64,000 bases of DNA from Microbacterium nymphoidis (GTDB lineage Bacteria; Actinomycetota; Actinomycetes; Actinomycetales; Microbacteriaceae): contig NZ_JAJNOD010000003.1 in NCBI RefSeq assembly GCF_021044885.1, forward strand, positions 1-64,000. The letters run 5' to 3'. Shown piece by piece: positions 8,698 through 17,536 of the stretch. A program made the position numbers and the translations under genes. A model generated the notes under the pieces. It was not told the DNA's origin. It saw only the letters and a list, made by a program, of their open reading frames with translations, and did no database searches. Numbering within the stretch: position 1 is the first letter of the stretch; each line of letters begins with the position of its first letter.

Positions 8698-9813
8698 GTG
8701 GTTCGCAGTAAGACCGCGTCCGCGGTGGAGGAATCCTCCACCGCGGACTTCGCGGTCGTTTTCGACAGTGTCGGCAAGGAGTTCCCGGCGCGGCGCAGCC
8801 GCGGCGCCATCCGAGCCGTGGACGATGTGTCGCTCCGGGTGCCCGCCGGCCGCATCGTGGGTGTGATCGGCTACTCCGGCGCGGGGAAGTCCACCCTGGT
8901 GCGGATGATCAACGGACTGGAGAAGCCCACCTCCGGAATCGTGTCGACCCTCGGGGTCGACGTGGGCGCCGCGGACGAGGCGGCGCTGCGCGCGCTGCGG
9001 GGCCGGATCGGCATGGTGTTCCAGCAGTTCAATCTGTTCTCATCGCGGACCGTGCGCGGCAACATCGCCTATCCGTTGAAGGTCGCGGGCTGGCCGAAGG
9101 AGCGGATCGCGGCACGGGTCGCCGAGCTCCTGGACTTCGTGGGGCTCGCCGACAAGGCGGATCAGTTTCCACGACGGCTCTCCGGCGGTCAGAAGCAGCG
9201 CGTGGGCATCGCGCGTGCGCTGGCCACGAACCCCGACATCCTGCTGGCCGACGAGGCCACCAGCGCGCTGGATCCGCAGACCACCCGCGACATCCTCGAT
9301 CTCCTCGCTCGTGCCAACCGCGAACTGGGCATCACCATCGTCGTCATCACCCACCAGATCAGCGTGGTGCACGAGCTCTGCGACGAGGTCATCGTGATGG
9401 AGCAGGGCCGCATCGTGGATGAGGGGGACACGTACCGTGTGTTCGCCCACCCGACGGCCTCATTGACCTCCCGCTTCGTCTCCGACGCCACTCAGGGTGT
9501 CCCGCGCGGCGATGTGCTCGAGGCCCTGCGCCGTGGTGGCGGGGCGCTGCTCAGCGTGGACGTGAACGAGTTCACCAGCGAGGACGTGGAGACCGTGTTC
9601 GCACGGCACGGTGTGCGCGGTGTCGTGGTGTTCGGCGGCGTCACCGACATCCGGGGACGTCAGCTGGGAACCCTCACCTACCGTGTGAACGCGACCGAGG
9701 ACGCGGTGACCGCCGTAGTCGCGGATCTTGCGGCGCGCACGCGCGTGGTGCGGCCCGATCAGCAACGCGACGCGTGGCCGGATGCCGACGCCGGAGAGGG
9801 GGTCGCATCATGA
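8698..9813 (+). CDS. metN: Methionine ABC transporter ATP-binding protein
   Basis: 371 residues with a GTG start 8 bases after the metQ stop; no start codon closer to the conserved domain is available except a GTG at codon 10. ATPase motifs: Walker [10 protein letters not shown] near residue 60, Q-loop QQFNLFS, signature [15 protein letters not shown], Walker [13 protein letters not shown] and the [14 protein letters not shown]-loop. A C-terminal NIL (ACT-like) domain, about 285-350, is the methionine-sensing regulatory domain of MetN proteins. The first 20 codons are almost entirely a large inverted repeat and encode a Ser/Thr/Ala-rich tail absent from usual MetN. Confidence 0.92.
   Translation: MVRSKTASAVEESSTADFAVVFDSVGKEFPARRSRGAIRAVDDVSLRVPAGRIVGVIGYSGAGKSTLVRMINGLEKPTSGIVSTLGVDVGAADEAALRALRGRIGMVFQQFNLFSSRTVRGNIAYPLKVAGWPKERIAARVAELLDFVGLADKADQFPRRLSGGQKQRVGIARALATNPDILLADEATSALDPQTTRDILDLLARANRELGITIVVITHQISVVHELCDEVIVMEQGRIVDEGDTYRVFAHPTASLTSRFVSDATQGVPRGDVLEALRRGGGALLSVDVNEFTSEDVETVFARHGVRGVVVFGGVTDIRGRQLGTLTYRVNATEDAVTAVVADLAARTRVVRPDQQRDAWPDADAGEGVAS
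8712..8757 (+). promoter_or_regulatory. Large perfect hairpin at the metN start
   Basis: A perfect 15-bp inverted repeat (8718-8732 with 8734-8748, centre A8733) is extended after a 3-base bulge by GACCGC (8712-8717) with GCGGTC (8752-8757). In RNA this makes a very stable stem that starts 15 bases after the metN GTG. It has no T-run, so it is more likely an mRNA stability, attenuation or translation-control element separating metQ from metNI than a simple terminator. Confidence 0.6.
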
Positions 9814-10481
9814 TCGTTCCCGCAGCGGACTGGGATGTCATCGGGCCCGTGCTGGGTCAATCGGTGGTCGAGACCGTCTGGATGACGGCGGTCACACTGC
9901 TGATCGGAGGCGTGGCCGGCCTGGTGCTCGGCGCGGCGCTGTACGCCACGCGCCGGGGAAACCTGTTCGAGAACGCGGTCGTGTTCGGCGTGCTGAACGT
10001 GCTCGTGAACATCATCCGGCCGATCCCGTTCATCATCTTCCTCACCGCCGTCGGACCGCTCACCAAGGTGGTCGCCGGCACCACACTCGGCACCACAGCC
10101 GCGATCGTGCCGATGACGATCATGGCCACCGTCGTGATCGCCCGCGTGGTGGAGCAGAACCTCGTGAGCGTCGACCCGGGCATCGTCGAAGCGGCGCGAG
10201 CATCCGGGGCACGGCGCCTGGCGGTGCTCTTCGGCGTCGTCATCCCGGAGTCGCTGGCGCAACTGGTGCTGGGTTACGTATTCATGTTCGTGGCCGTGGT
10301 CGACATGTCGGCGATGGCCGGCTACATCGGTGGTGGCGGTCTCGGTAACTTCGCCATCATCTACGGCTACCAGCAGTTCGACCCCGCGGCGACCTGGGTC
10401 ACGGTGGCGATCATCGTGGTGATCGTGCAGGTGGGCCAGCTGTTCGGCAACTGGCTGGCAGGACGCATCGTCCGACGCTGA
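9810..10481 (+). CDS. metI: Methionine ABC transporter permease
   Basis: 223 residues; ATG overlaps the metN stop (ATGA). Five membrane segments are visible (about 18-45, 58-80, 88-110, 150-175, 190-210). The cytoplasmic coupling motif is EAARASGARRLAVLFGVVIPES, matching the permease EAA loop, preceded by VEQNLVSVDPGIVEAA typical of MetI. With metQ and metN it forms a MetNI2Q importer. The following hairpin separates it from the convergent lacI-type gene. Confidence 0.93.
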   Translation: MIVPAADWDVIGPVLGQSVVETVWMTAVTLLIGGVAGLVLGAALYATRRGNLFENAVVFGVLNVLVNIIRPIPFIIFLTAVGPLTKVVAGTTLGTTAAIVPMTIMATVVIARVVEQNLVSVDPGIVEAARASGARRLAVLFGVVIPESLAQLVLGYVFMFVAVVDMSAMAGYIGGGGLGNFAIIYGYQQFDPAATWVTVAIIVVIVQVGQLFGNWLAGRIVRR

Positions 10482-10483
10482 GA

Positions 10484-10523
10484 CGTGCGTGCCTCGCGAG
10501 ATCACCCTCGCGGGGCACGCACG
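10484..10523. terminator. Bidirectional terminator between metI and the LacI gene
   Basis: A 17-bp stem with one G-T wobble (10484-10500 with 10507-10523) closes on the loop ATCACC. It begins 3 bases after the metI stop and covers the last codons and stop of the convergent LacI-family gene, so it can end transcription from both sides. Confidence 0.75.
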
Positions 10524-11530
10524 GAGTCGCGCACGATGAGCGGCATGGCGATGCGCTCGTGCGAGAGTTCACGCTCACCCAGCAGCATCTCGACTCCTCG
10601 CCGCGCCATCTCCTCGTACGGCAGGCGTGCCGTGGTGAGCCCCGGGCGCTGGAACTCGGCCAGCTCCTCGTCATCGAAGGAGATCACCGAGATGTCCGCG
10701 CCGACGCGCAGTCCACGCTCGCTCATCGCCTGGTACACGCCGAACGCCACATTGTCGTTTCCCGCGATGATCGCCGTGATCTCCGGATGCGCTTCCAGGA
10801 GCAGATGCGTCTGGTCGTAGCCGACGTCCGGTCGCCACCCGTCGACGTCGATGCGGACGACGTCCGCGGACGAGGCGTCCAGTACGTGGTCCAGGCCCGC
10901 GAAGCGCTCGCCGATGGTGGCGGACAGCCGGAGGTCGCCCGCGATGCGGGGGAGAGGGCCGATCACGCCGATCCTGCGATGGCCGCGCTCGATGAGGTGC
11001 TCGGCCACCTGAACTCCGGCCGCGCGCTCGTCCGGCAGGATGTTCGGGTGATCGGTGGAGGACATGCCGTTGACCACGACCACCGGCACATCGTGCGGCA
11101 CCTTCGGGATGTCGATCTGGCGCGCCGCCATCAATCCGATGAGGAGGCCGTCCACCCGGCGATCGGTCATCTGCTGAATGACGCGGGCGAGGTCCTCCGT
11201 GCCTCCGGTCTCCGCGATGAGGACCGTCTGGTCGCGTTCCTTGGCCGCTGCCAGCACACCCCGGATCATCCCGGACGCGTATCGGGTGATGGTCACCTGA
11301 TCCGAGATGAATCCCAGCGTGCGGGTCTTGCCCAGCCGCAGACTCTGAGCCGCGGGGTTGGGACGGTAACCGAGCTCGGCTGCGGCCGTGCGGACCTTCT
11401 CCGCAGCCTCGGCCGAGAGCCTCGTCCCCGGCCGATCGTTGAGGATCATGCTCACGGCGGCCTTGGACATCCCGGAGCGCGCTGCCACGTCGGCGAGGGT
11501 GGGGCGGCGCGCGGGCGGTGGCACGGACAT
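10502..11530 (-). CDS. LacI-family repressor of the fructan operon
   Basis: 342 residues; ATG at 11528-11530 chosen because GGGGAG lies upstream and the protein then begins MSVPPPARRPTLADVAARSG. An N-terminal LacI helix-turn-helix (TLADVAARSGMSKAAVSMILN, about 10-30) is followed by a periplasmic-binding-type effector domain with the usual VNGMSSTDHPNILPDE and AIIAGNDNVAFGVYQAM segments. It is divergent from the binding-protein/permease/GH32/fructokinase operon, and two matching palindromes lie between them. It most likely represses that operon and is released by a sugar such as fructose or sucrose or a phosphate of it (inference). Confidence 0.88.
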   Translation of the reverse strand: MSVPPPARRPTLADVAARSGMSKAAVSMILNDRPGTRLSAEAAEKVRTAAAELGYRPNPAAQSLRLGKTRTLGFISDQVTITRYASGMIRGVLAAAKERDQTVLIAETGGTEDLARVIQQMTDRRVDGLLIGLMAARQIDIPKVPHDVPVVVVNGMSSTDHPNILPDERAAGVQVAEHLIERGHRRIGVIGPLPRIAGDLRLSATIGERFAGLDHVLDASSADVVRIDVDGWRPDVGYDQTHLLLEAHPEITAIIAGNDNVAFGVYQAMSERGLRVGADISVISFDDEELAEFQRPGLTTARLPYEEMARRGVEMLLGERELSHERIAMPLIVRDSVRAPRG

Positions 11531-11597
11531 GGCGCTCCCCTCGATCGTGCGGCACGGACTCCTCCCCACGATAGCGACCCGAATCGCGGGAACCGGG

Positions 11598-11631
11598 AAC
11601 CGTTCTGCTGAATTAATTCAGCAGAACGGTT
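11598..11631. promoter_or_regulatory. LacI-type operator 1 (34-bp perfect palindrome)
   Basis: Both 17-base halves match perfectly; the core is TGCTGAATTAATTCAGCA. It overlaps the candidate -35 box (TTGCGG, 11630-11635) of the sugar operon and lies about 70 bases upstream of the repressor gene start, so it could control both directions. Confidence 0.85.
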
Positions 11632-11659
11632 GCGGCAGCAGTTCGGAAGTTGTTAGCAT
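11630..11659 (+). promoter_or_regulatory. Candidate promoter of the fructan operon
   Basis: TTGCGG (11630-11635), an 18-bp spacer and TAGCAT (11654-11659) form a sigma-A-like promoter placed exactly between the two operators, so bound repressor would cover the -35 box and the start point. Confidence 0.5.
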
Positions 11660-11662
11660 CGC

Positions 11663-11682
11663 GTGCTGAATCAATTCAGCAC
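11663..11682. promoter_or_regulatory. LacI-type operator 2
   Basis: GTGCTGAATC/AATTCAGCAC matches in 9 of 10 positions per half and shares the TGCTGAAT...ATTCAGCA core with operator 1, 64 bases downstream centre to centre. A further half site GCTGAAT follows at 11684. It lies just after the candidate -10 box, a classic repression position. Confidence 0.8.
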
Positions 11683-11733
11683 CGCTGAATCCCGGCGGCA
11701 TATCTGTACTTCGGCACGAGGAGACACGACGAC

Positions 11734-13116
11734 GTGGTTGACATCTCACGCAGAGCGATGCTCGGCGTTCTAGGGCTGGGGCTGGTGGGGACGGCGATCT
11801 CCTGGCCGCGCCTGACGGGCCTGGACATTCCGGGCCGCGGCGACGAAGCGCTCACGGTGGCACTGCTGGGAACCGCCCAGGACGCGGCTGCGCGCCAGAG
11901 CCTGGTCGAGGGCTTCCAGCGCAAGCATCCGGACATCCCGGTGCGCATCGTCGCGATCCAGGGGACCGACTGGGGCGACTACTTCGCCAAGATCCTCACG
12001 ATGGTGGCGGCCGGCACGTCCCCGGACGTCGTCACCGTCGCCACGGAGGGCGCGCAGCTGTTCGCATCCCGCATGGCGCGCCCGCTCGACGACTACGTGC
12101 GCCGGGATGCGAGCGAGATGCAGGAGTACTTCGACGACGTCCATCCATCGCTCATCGAAGCGTTCCTGTATCGGGGAAGCCTCTTCCAGCTGCCCGACAA
12201 CTTCAACGCCGCGAACGTCTACTACAGCACGAAGGCGCTCCATCGTGCGGGTCTCGAGCGTCCCGCGGACAACTGGAACGTCGATGACTTCTTCACCGTG
12301 GCGCGTGCGATGCGCGAGTCGGGACAGGGATCCTTCCTGCCCTACTTCTGGAACAACCGGCTGTGGGGTGGAGTCGTCCCGTGGCTCTACATCAACGAGA
12401 CGAGCATCGTGACGGAGGAGAAGGCTCCGGGCGGCGAGTGGTTCTGGAAGCAGTTCTACCCGGACGAGGCACCGCGCGGTGGCGGGTACCTGTGGGAGAA
12501 CGCGGACGCGTTGAACGAGCGCACCATCGAGAGCTTCGAAGTCCTGGAGCGCATGGTGTCCGAGGGCATCGCGGCCAACCCCGCTCAGGGAGGCGGTAAC
12601 GAGCTGGTCTCGCTGTTCTCCACGGGTGCGGTCGGCATGACTCCGGCAGGCGGGTTCTGGGTGAAGGGACTCGCGGACGCCGGGTTCGCGAACGACGACT
12701 ACGACGTGTCGTTCTTCCCCCGCATGCGGGGTCAGCGCCACCAGTTCGGCGCAGCCGGCTACGCCATCATGGAGACCTCGCGCCGCAAGGACGAGGCCTG
12801 GGAATGGCTCAAGTACTGCGTCTCGGTGGAGGGGATGACCATCGCCCATCCGCAGCCCGACTCCTCGCTCACCCGCCGATCGCTGAACGACGCGCTCTAC
12901 GGTGCGGGCACCGGTCCCGCGCACTGGAAGGTCTTCTACGACACCCTCGACCGTTTCCCCAGTACCGGACCCATCCCCGCGCCGCCGCAGCAGGCCGCCG
13001 TTGAGCAGGCCCTCATCAAGAACGTCGTGGCGACCATCACGAACGGCTCCGCCGGTGTGCGTCGCGGGCTGTCCACCATGCAGCGGGACCTCGAGCTCGC
13101 ACTGAAGGGACGCTGA
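11734..13116 (+). CDS. Sugar ABC transporter substrate-binding protein
   Basis: 460 residues; GTG start with GAGGAG 10 bases upstream. The N-terminus MVDISRRAMLGVLGLGLVG carries an SRR motif and hydrophobic core like a Tat signal, with no lipobox cysteine, so export is probably Tat-dependent. The body is an extracellular solute-binding family 1 (maltose/oligosaccharide type) protein. It is the first gene of the operon with two MalF/MalG-type permeases, a GH32 hydrolase and a fructokinase, so its likely ligand is sucrose or a fructo-oligosaccharide. No ATPase gene is present; a shared MsiK-type ATPase elsewhere is expected, as is usual in actinobacteria. Confidence 0.88.
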   Translation: MVDISRRAMLGVLGLGLVGTAISWPRLTGLDIPGRGDEALTVALLGTAQDAAARQSLVEGFQRKHPDIPVRIVAIQGTDWGDYFAKILTMVAAGTSPDVVTVATEGAQLFASRMARPLDDYVRRDASEMQEYFDDVHPSLIEAFLYRGSLFQLPDNFNAANVYYSTKALHRAGLERPADNWNVDDFFTVARAMRESGQGSFLPYFWNNRLWGGVVPWLYINETSIVTEEKAPGGEWFWKQFYPDEAPRGGGYLWENADALNERTIESFEVLERMVSEGIAANPAQGGGNELVSLFSTGAVGMTPAGGFWVKGLADAGFANDDYDVSFFPRMRGQRHQFGAAGYAIMETSRRKDEAWEWLKYCVSVEGMTIAHPQPDSSLTRRSLNDALYGAGTGPAHWKVFYDTLDRFPSTGPIPAPPQQAAVEQALIKNVVATITNGSAGVRRGLSTMQRDLELALKGR

Positions 13117-14057
13117 TGTCCGCGACCGTCTCCACCGCCACCTCGGCCATCGCCGCCGGTTCCGTGCGTCCCGCCGGCACGCAACGCCGGGGCACCCGCT
13201 CGCTGATCACCCTGTTCCTCGCGCCCACCGTGATCGGGCTCGGCCTGTTCAGCTTCCTGCCGATCCTCGCCTCCGTGGTCCTCGCGTTCTTCCGCTGGGA
13301 CATCATCACGGCGCCCGAGTTCGTCGGTATCGACAACTTCGTCAACGCCGCGACCAACCCCACCATCCGCGTGTCGTTCCTCAACACCATCGGGTTCGTG
13401 ATCGTGGCGGTGATCCTGCAGCTGGCCGTCGCACTCCTGCTGGCCGTGCTCGTGCAGGCCCGGATGCCGCGGTGGCTCAGCACCTTCTTCCGGTCCACGC
13501 TGTTCTTCCCGCTGATCCTGTCGGCCGCGTCCGTCTCGCTGGTGATGTCGTACCTGTTCAACCAGGAGTTCGGCCTCGTGAATCAGCTGCTCGGCCTGCT
13601 CGGTGTAGGCAAGGTCGGGTGGCTGACCACGGGCCTCGGAGCGAAGACGGTGGTGCTCCTGGTGTACGTGTGGCAGAACTTCGGGTTCACCTTCCTGCTC
13701 TTCCTCGGTGGCCTCGCCGCCGTACCGCGGGAGGTCTACGAGGCGTCGTCGATCGACGGGGCGCGGGGCTGGTCGCAGTTCCGTCACATCACGCTCCCGC
13801 TGATCAGCCCGACGATGCTCGTGGCGACCGTCATGGCGATCATCAACGCCCTGCAGATCTTCGACCAGCCCTACGTGCTGGTGCGCGGGGGCCCCGGGGA
13901 TGAGACCCGGACGGCTGTCATGGTCATCTACGAATCGGCATTCCGTCAGCTCGATTTCGGCGGCGCCTCCGCGATCGGCATCGCTCTGACGCTGCTGATC
14001 ATGCTCGTCACGGGCATCCAGTTCCAGCTCAGCAAGCGTTTCGTCTTCTACGGATGA
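13116..14057 (+). CDS. Sugar ABC transporter permease (MalF type)
   Basis: 313 residues, overlapping the last base of the upstream stop codon (TGATG). After a Ser/Ala/Thr-rich 30-residue N-terminus there are six membrane segments. The permease coupling loop is EVYEASSIDGARGWSQFRHI (EAA motif), followed by TLPLISP. Such MalF-type subunits pair with a MalG-type partner, the next gene, to import the sugar held by the binding protein. Confidence 0.9.
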   Translation: MSATVSTATSAIAAGSVRPAGTQRRGTRSLITLFLAPTVIGLGLFSFLPILASVVLAFFRWDIITAPEFVGIDNFVNAATNPTIRVSFLNTIGFVIVAVILQLAVALLLAVLVQARMPRWLSTFFRSTLFFPLILSAASVSLVMSYLFNQEFGLVNQLLGLLGVGKVGWLTTGLGAKTVVLLVYVWQNFGFTFLLFLGGLAAVPREVYEASSIDGARGWSQFRHITLPLISPTMLVATVMAIINALQIFDQPYVLVRGGPGDETRTAVMVIYESAFRQLDFGGASAIGIALTLLIMLVTGIQFQLSKRFVFYG

Positions 14058-14899
14058 GGTCGACCATGTCCACTCCTGCACTCCGATCCCGGGCGGGCAT
14101 TCCCGCCCTCGGCCGCGCCGGCACCTTCGTCGTGCTGACCGTGGCCGCAGCGCTCACCCTCGCCCCCGTCGTGTGGACGCTGATCACGGCGCTCACCCCC
14201 ACCGATGCCGTCACGCACACCACGTCCTTCGGGCTCGCCGCGTTCGGCGACGTCTTCACGAAGATCCCGGTCTGGCTCTACGTCTGGAACAGCGCTCTGG
14301 TCACGGGGCTCATCGCCGCCGGTCAGATGCTCAGCGCGGCGATGGCCGGGTACGTCTTCGCCCGGTATGAGTTCCGCGGCAAGAAGGTGCTGTTCGGCAT
14401 GATCCTCGCGACGATGATGGTGCCGCTGCAGGTGATCATCGTCCCGGTCTTCATGCTGGTGCGCGGAATGGGCCTCGCAGACACCCTGCTCGCCCTGATC
14501 ATCCCCGCCCTGCCCACCGCATTCGGAACGTTCCTCATGCGCCAGTACTTCCTGGGACTGCCGGACGAGCTGGGGGAGGCGGCGGAGCTGGACGGTGCCG
14601 GCCCCTGGCGGACGTTCTTCCGGATCTATCTCCCGCTGTCCACGCCCGGTCTCGCGATCGTGGGGATCCTCGCGTTCAACTACCACTGGAACGAGTTCTT
14701 CCGGCCGCTCATCATGACCATCAGCGAGCAGAACTTCACCCTGCCGCTGGGCCTGGTGACCCTGCAGGGCAACCTCGGCACGGGAAGCGTGTCCACGGTG
14801 CTCGCCGGTGTGGTCATCTCGATGATCCCCGCGCTGATCGTGTTCGTCTTCGGTCAGAAGCCGCTGCGTGAGGGCCTGACTGCGGGAGCCGGCAAATGA
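14054..14899 (+). CDS. Sugar ABC transporter permease (MalG type)
   Basis: 281 residues from the ATG that overlaps the upstream stop; an ATG four codons later (14066) is an equally possible start. Six membrane segments and the EAA loop ELGEAAELDGAGPWRTFFRI, then YLPLSTPGLA, identify it as the MalG-type partner of the preceding permease. The conserved C-terminal FVFGQKPLREGLTAGAGK is typical of the family. Confidence 0.9.
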   Translation: MRSTMSTPALRSRAGIPALGRAGTFVVLTVAAALTLAPVVWTLITALTPTDAVTHTTSFGLAAFGDVFTKIPVWLYVWNSALVTGLIAAGQMLSAAMAGYVFARYEFRGKKVLFGMILATMMVPLQVIIVPVFMLVRGMGLADTLLALIIPALPTAFGTFLMRQYFLGLPDELGEAAELDGAGPWRTFFRIYLPLSTPGLAIVGILAFNYHWNEFFRPLIMTISEQNFTLPLGLVTLQGNLGTGSVSTVLAGVVISMIPALIVFVFGQKPLREGLTAGAGK

Positions 14900-14941
14900 C
14901 CGGTGCGCCGGCCTCCCCGGTTCCCTGACCGGAGCGTCGCC

Positions 14942-16495
14942 ATGGCGCTCGACCCGAAACCACCCACCCCCTCCCGACGAGAGACGATGACCCCCCGTAC
15001 CTGCTCCCTGCACTTCCGCCCGCATCGCAACTGGATGAACGACCCGAACGGCCTCATCCGGCACGACGGTCGCTACCACCTGTTCTTCCAGTACAACCCG
15101 CACGGGGCGTCGCACGGCTTCATGAGCTGGGGGCACGCCTCCAGCCCGGACCTGATCGACTGGGAGGAGCATCCCGTGGCGATCGGGTACACCGAGGATG
15201 ACGAGATCTTCTCCGGCTCCGTCGTCTTCGACGACGCGAACACGAGTGGGCTCGGCACGTCGGAGGGGTCACCGCTGGTCGCGATCTTCACCCTCGCGGA
15301 CCGTGCCGGCGGACGCCAGGCGCAGGGGATCGCGTCCAGCACCGACGGCGGAATGACCTGGATCCCCTTCGAAGCCAACCCGGTGCTCGATCGGGGATCG
15401 GACCACTTCCGGGATCCGAAGGTCTTCCGCTACCGCGGGGAAGGCGGCGAGTACTGGGTGATGGTGGCCGTCGAGGCCGCGGAGCGCCGGGTGGTGCTGT
15501 ACCGGTCGGACGATCTGATCAGCTGGGAGTTCCTCTCGGACTACGGTCCTCGTGGCGCCACAGAGGGAGTCTGGGAGTGCCCGGATCTGTTCCCGCTCGT
15601 CGTCGACGGAAACCCCGACGACGTGCGCTGGGTCCTGCTGATCAGTCTCAACCCGGGTGGTATCGCCGGTGGTTCGGGAACCCAGTACGTCGTCGGCCGC
15701 TTCGACGGTGAGCGGTTCATCCCCGATGATGCACCCGCGCAGCGCGCACCGGGCGCGATCGCATCCCGAGCGGAGCTGGCGGGGCTCGACTGGCTGGACC
15801 ACGGCCGCGACTGCTACGCGGGCGTGACGTTCTCGGGGATGCCGGACGACGAGCGCACTCTCATCGCCTGGATGAGCAACTGGGACTACGCCGGTGAGCT
15901 GGCCGTCGACGAGGAAGCCCCCAGCCGCGGTGCGATGACGCTCGCCCGTCGCCTTTCCCTTGTGCGTCGTCAGGGCCGTATCGTCCTTCGGCAGCAGCCC
16001 ATCGCTCCGCCGACGGAGCCCGTCGCGACCTCCATCGATGCGCCGGTGGGCCCGGGAGCGCAGCTACGTTCCGGGCTTCCGGCACGCTGCCGGATCGAGG
16101 TGGCGGTCGAGGTCGCACCCGGTGCCTGTCTGCGCCTGGATCTCGGCGGTTCGGCACTGGTCGAGGTGGACGGCGCCCGTGGTGAGGTGCGACTGGACCG
16201 ACGCCCGGGGTCTGCGCAGATGCCCGCAGGATTCGCGAGCGCGGAGTCGGTCGATCTCTCGGCGTCCGGACTCGTGCGACTGGAGCTGTGGCTCGACCAC
16301 GATTCCATCGAGCTGTTCGCGGATGACGGCACGCGCGTGATTACAGATCTGATCGCTCCGCGCGGATCGTTGCTCATCGTCTCCGCGGAGGGTGGCGATG
16401 CCGTGCTCCGGCGTCTCAGCGTGGAGACGATCTCCGCCGATGCTCGGGAGACGCGGCAGCAGGCTGTGGCGGTAACGTCGATGAGCGGCGCATGA
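14942..16495 (+). CDS. GH32 beta-fructosidase (sucrase/levanase type)
   Basis: 517 residues from an ATG with GGAG 7 bases upstream; a later ATG at 14987 (MTPRTCS) and an upstream GTG at 14903 are alternatives. The five-bladed propeller carries all catalytic motifs of GH32: nucleophile in WMNDPNG (Asp34), the RDP motif in HFRDPKVF and the acid/base Glu in WECPDLFPL. A C-terminal beta-sandwich follows (about 370-500), with SIELFADDGTRVITDL typical of the family. No signal peptide is visible, so it probably acts in the cytoplasm on imported sucrose or short fructans. Operon context (importer before, fructokinase after) agrees. Confidence 0.9.
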   Translation: MALDPKPPTPSRRETMTPRTCSLHFRPHRNWMNDPNGLIRHDGRYHLFFQYNPHGASHGFMSWGHASSPDLIDWEEHPVAIGYTEDDEIFSGSVVFDDANTSGLGTSEGSPLVAIFTLADRAGGRQAQGIASSTDGGMTWIPFEANPVLDRGSDHFRDPKVFRYRGEGGEYWVMVAVEAAERRVVLYRSDDLISWEFLSDYGPRGATEGVWECPDLFPLVVDGNPDDVRWVLLISLNPGGIAGGSGTQYVVGRFDGERFIPDDAPAQRAPGAIASRAELAGLDWLDHGRDCYAGVTFSGMPDDERTLIAWMSNWDYAGELAVDEEAPSRGAMTLARRLSLVRRQGRIVLRQQPIAPPTEPVATSIDAPVGPGAQLRSGLPARCRIEVAVEVAPGACLRLDLGGSALVEVDGARGEVRLDRRPGSAQMPAGFASAESVDLSASGLVRLELWLDHDSIELFADDGTRVITDLIAPRGSLLIVSAEGGDAVLRRLSVETISADARETRQQAVAVTSMSGA

Positions 16496-16559
16496 TGCCG
16501 ACGACGTCGGCCCTGGTGCTGACGGCCGCAGACGTTCTCCGGAGAGACGAGGATCAGCC

Positions 16560-17480
16560 ATGACCCCGCACACCCCTGCCGCACCCGCGGTCGCTGTCAT
16601 CGGCGAGGCCCTCGTCGACATCGTCGCGGGCGTCGCCCACCCGGGCGGTTCCCCGATGAACGTGGCGGTGGGGCTCGCGAGGTTGGGGGAGCCGGCGATT
16701 CTGCACACGCTCGTGGGCGCTGACTCGCACGGCGACCTCATCCGCGCGCACCTCGCAGCCGCCGGCGTGACGCTCGGGGCGGGATCCGTGGGTGCCACGC
16801 GCACCTGGTCGGCGCGTGCGACGCTGGACGCCAACGGCAGTGCGGCCTACGAGTTCGATCTCGACGGTCGCATCCCGGTTCCCCCGCTCGAGGGCCTGAG
16901 GCTCGTGCACACGGGATCGATCGGCGCGCTGCGTGACGCCGAAGCAGCCGATGTGCGAGAGGCCTTCGCTGCGGCGAGTCTCGGCACGATGCTGAGCTTC
17001 GATCCGAACATCCGCGCCGCCGTCATGGGCGAGCAAGCGCGTGAGCGTACGTTCGCCCTCGCGGCCTCGTGCCATGTGGTGAAGCTGAGCGACGAGGACG
17101 CGCACTGGCTTCGCCCGGGCGTCCCGCTGGAGGATGTGCTGTCAGAGCTGGCCGGGGCAGGCGTTCGATTCGGTGTCATCACGCGGGGAGCACAGGGCTG
17201 CATCGCGCGCGTGGACGACGAGGTGCACCGCCGGGCGGCACGCACCACCACCGTCTCCGACACCATCGGCGCGGGTGACGCGTTCATGTCCGGGCTGCTC
17301 TTCGGGTTGCTCCGCGAGGACACCGATCGTGCACTCGTGACCGATGTCCCGCTCACCCTGGACGCGGTCGTGACGGCACTGGATTGCGCCCTCGCCTCCG
17401 CGGCGATCACAGTGTCGCGCACCGGTGCCAACCCGCCCACCGCGGCAGAGCTCGCCGCGGCGCTCGCGGTCGGCGGCTGA
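16560..17480 (+). CDS. PfkB-family carbohydrate kinase (fructokinase)
   Basis: 306 residues; ATG with GAGACGAGGA upstream. PfkB/ribokinase fold: N-terminal [10 protein letters not shown] and [17 protein letters not shown] (sugar-binding and GG motif) and the C-terminal signature [16 protein letters not shown] with the catalytic Asp and anion hole. It likely phosphorylates fructose released by the GH32 enzyme to fructose-6-phosphate. It is the last gene of the LacI-regulated operon. Substrate is inferred from context; other hexoses are possible. Confidence 0.87.
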   Translation: MTPHTPAAPAVAVIGEALVDIVAGVAHPGGSPMNVAVGLARLGEPAILHTLVGADSHGDLIRAHLAAAGVTLGAGSVGATRTWSARATLDANGSAAYEFDLDGRIPVPPLEGLRLVHTGSIGALRDAEAADVREAFAAASLGTMLSFDPNIRAAVMGEQARERTFALAASCHVVKLSDEDAHWLRPGVPLEDVLSELAGAGVRFGVITRGAQGCIARVDDEVHRRAARTTTVSDTIGAGDAFMSGLLFGLLREDTDRALVTDVPLTLDAVVTALDCALASAAITVSRTGANPPTAAELAAALAVGG

Positions 17481-17503
17481 GGCACGAATCGGATTCTCAG
17501 CCG
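17474..17503 (+). terminator. Weak hairpin at the end of the fructan operon
   Basis: CGGCTGAG (17474-17481) pairs with CTCAGCCG (17496-17503) around a 14-base loop, overlapping the fructokinase stop. There is no T-run. It is the only candidate end for the operon before pyrG. Confidence 0.3.
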
Positions 17504-17521
17504 AAAGGCCGCAACCGCTGA

Positions 17522-17536
17522 TAGGGTGGAAGTCCG
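17522..17536 (+). promoter_or_regulatory. Candidate leaderless pyrG promoter
   Basis: The -10-like box TAGGGT (17522-17527), preceded by TGA, lies 8 bases before the pyrG GTG, and no ribosome binding site is present. This spacing places the transcript start at the start codon. A good -35 box is not evident. Confidence 0.4.
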
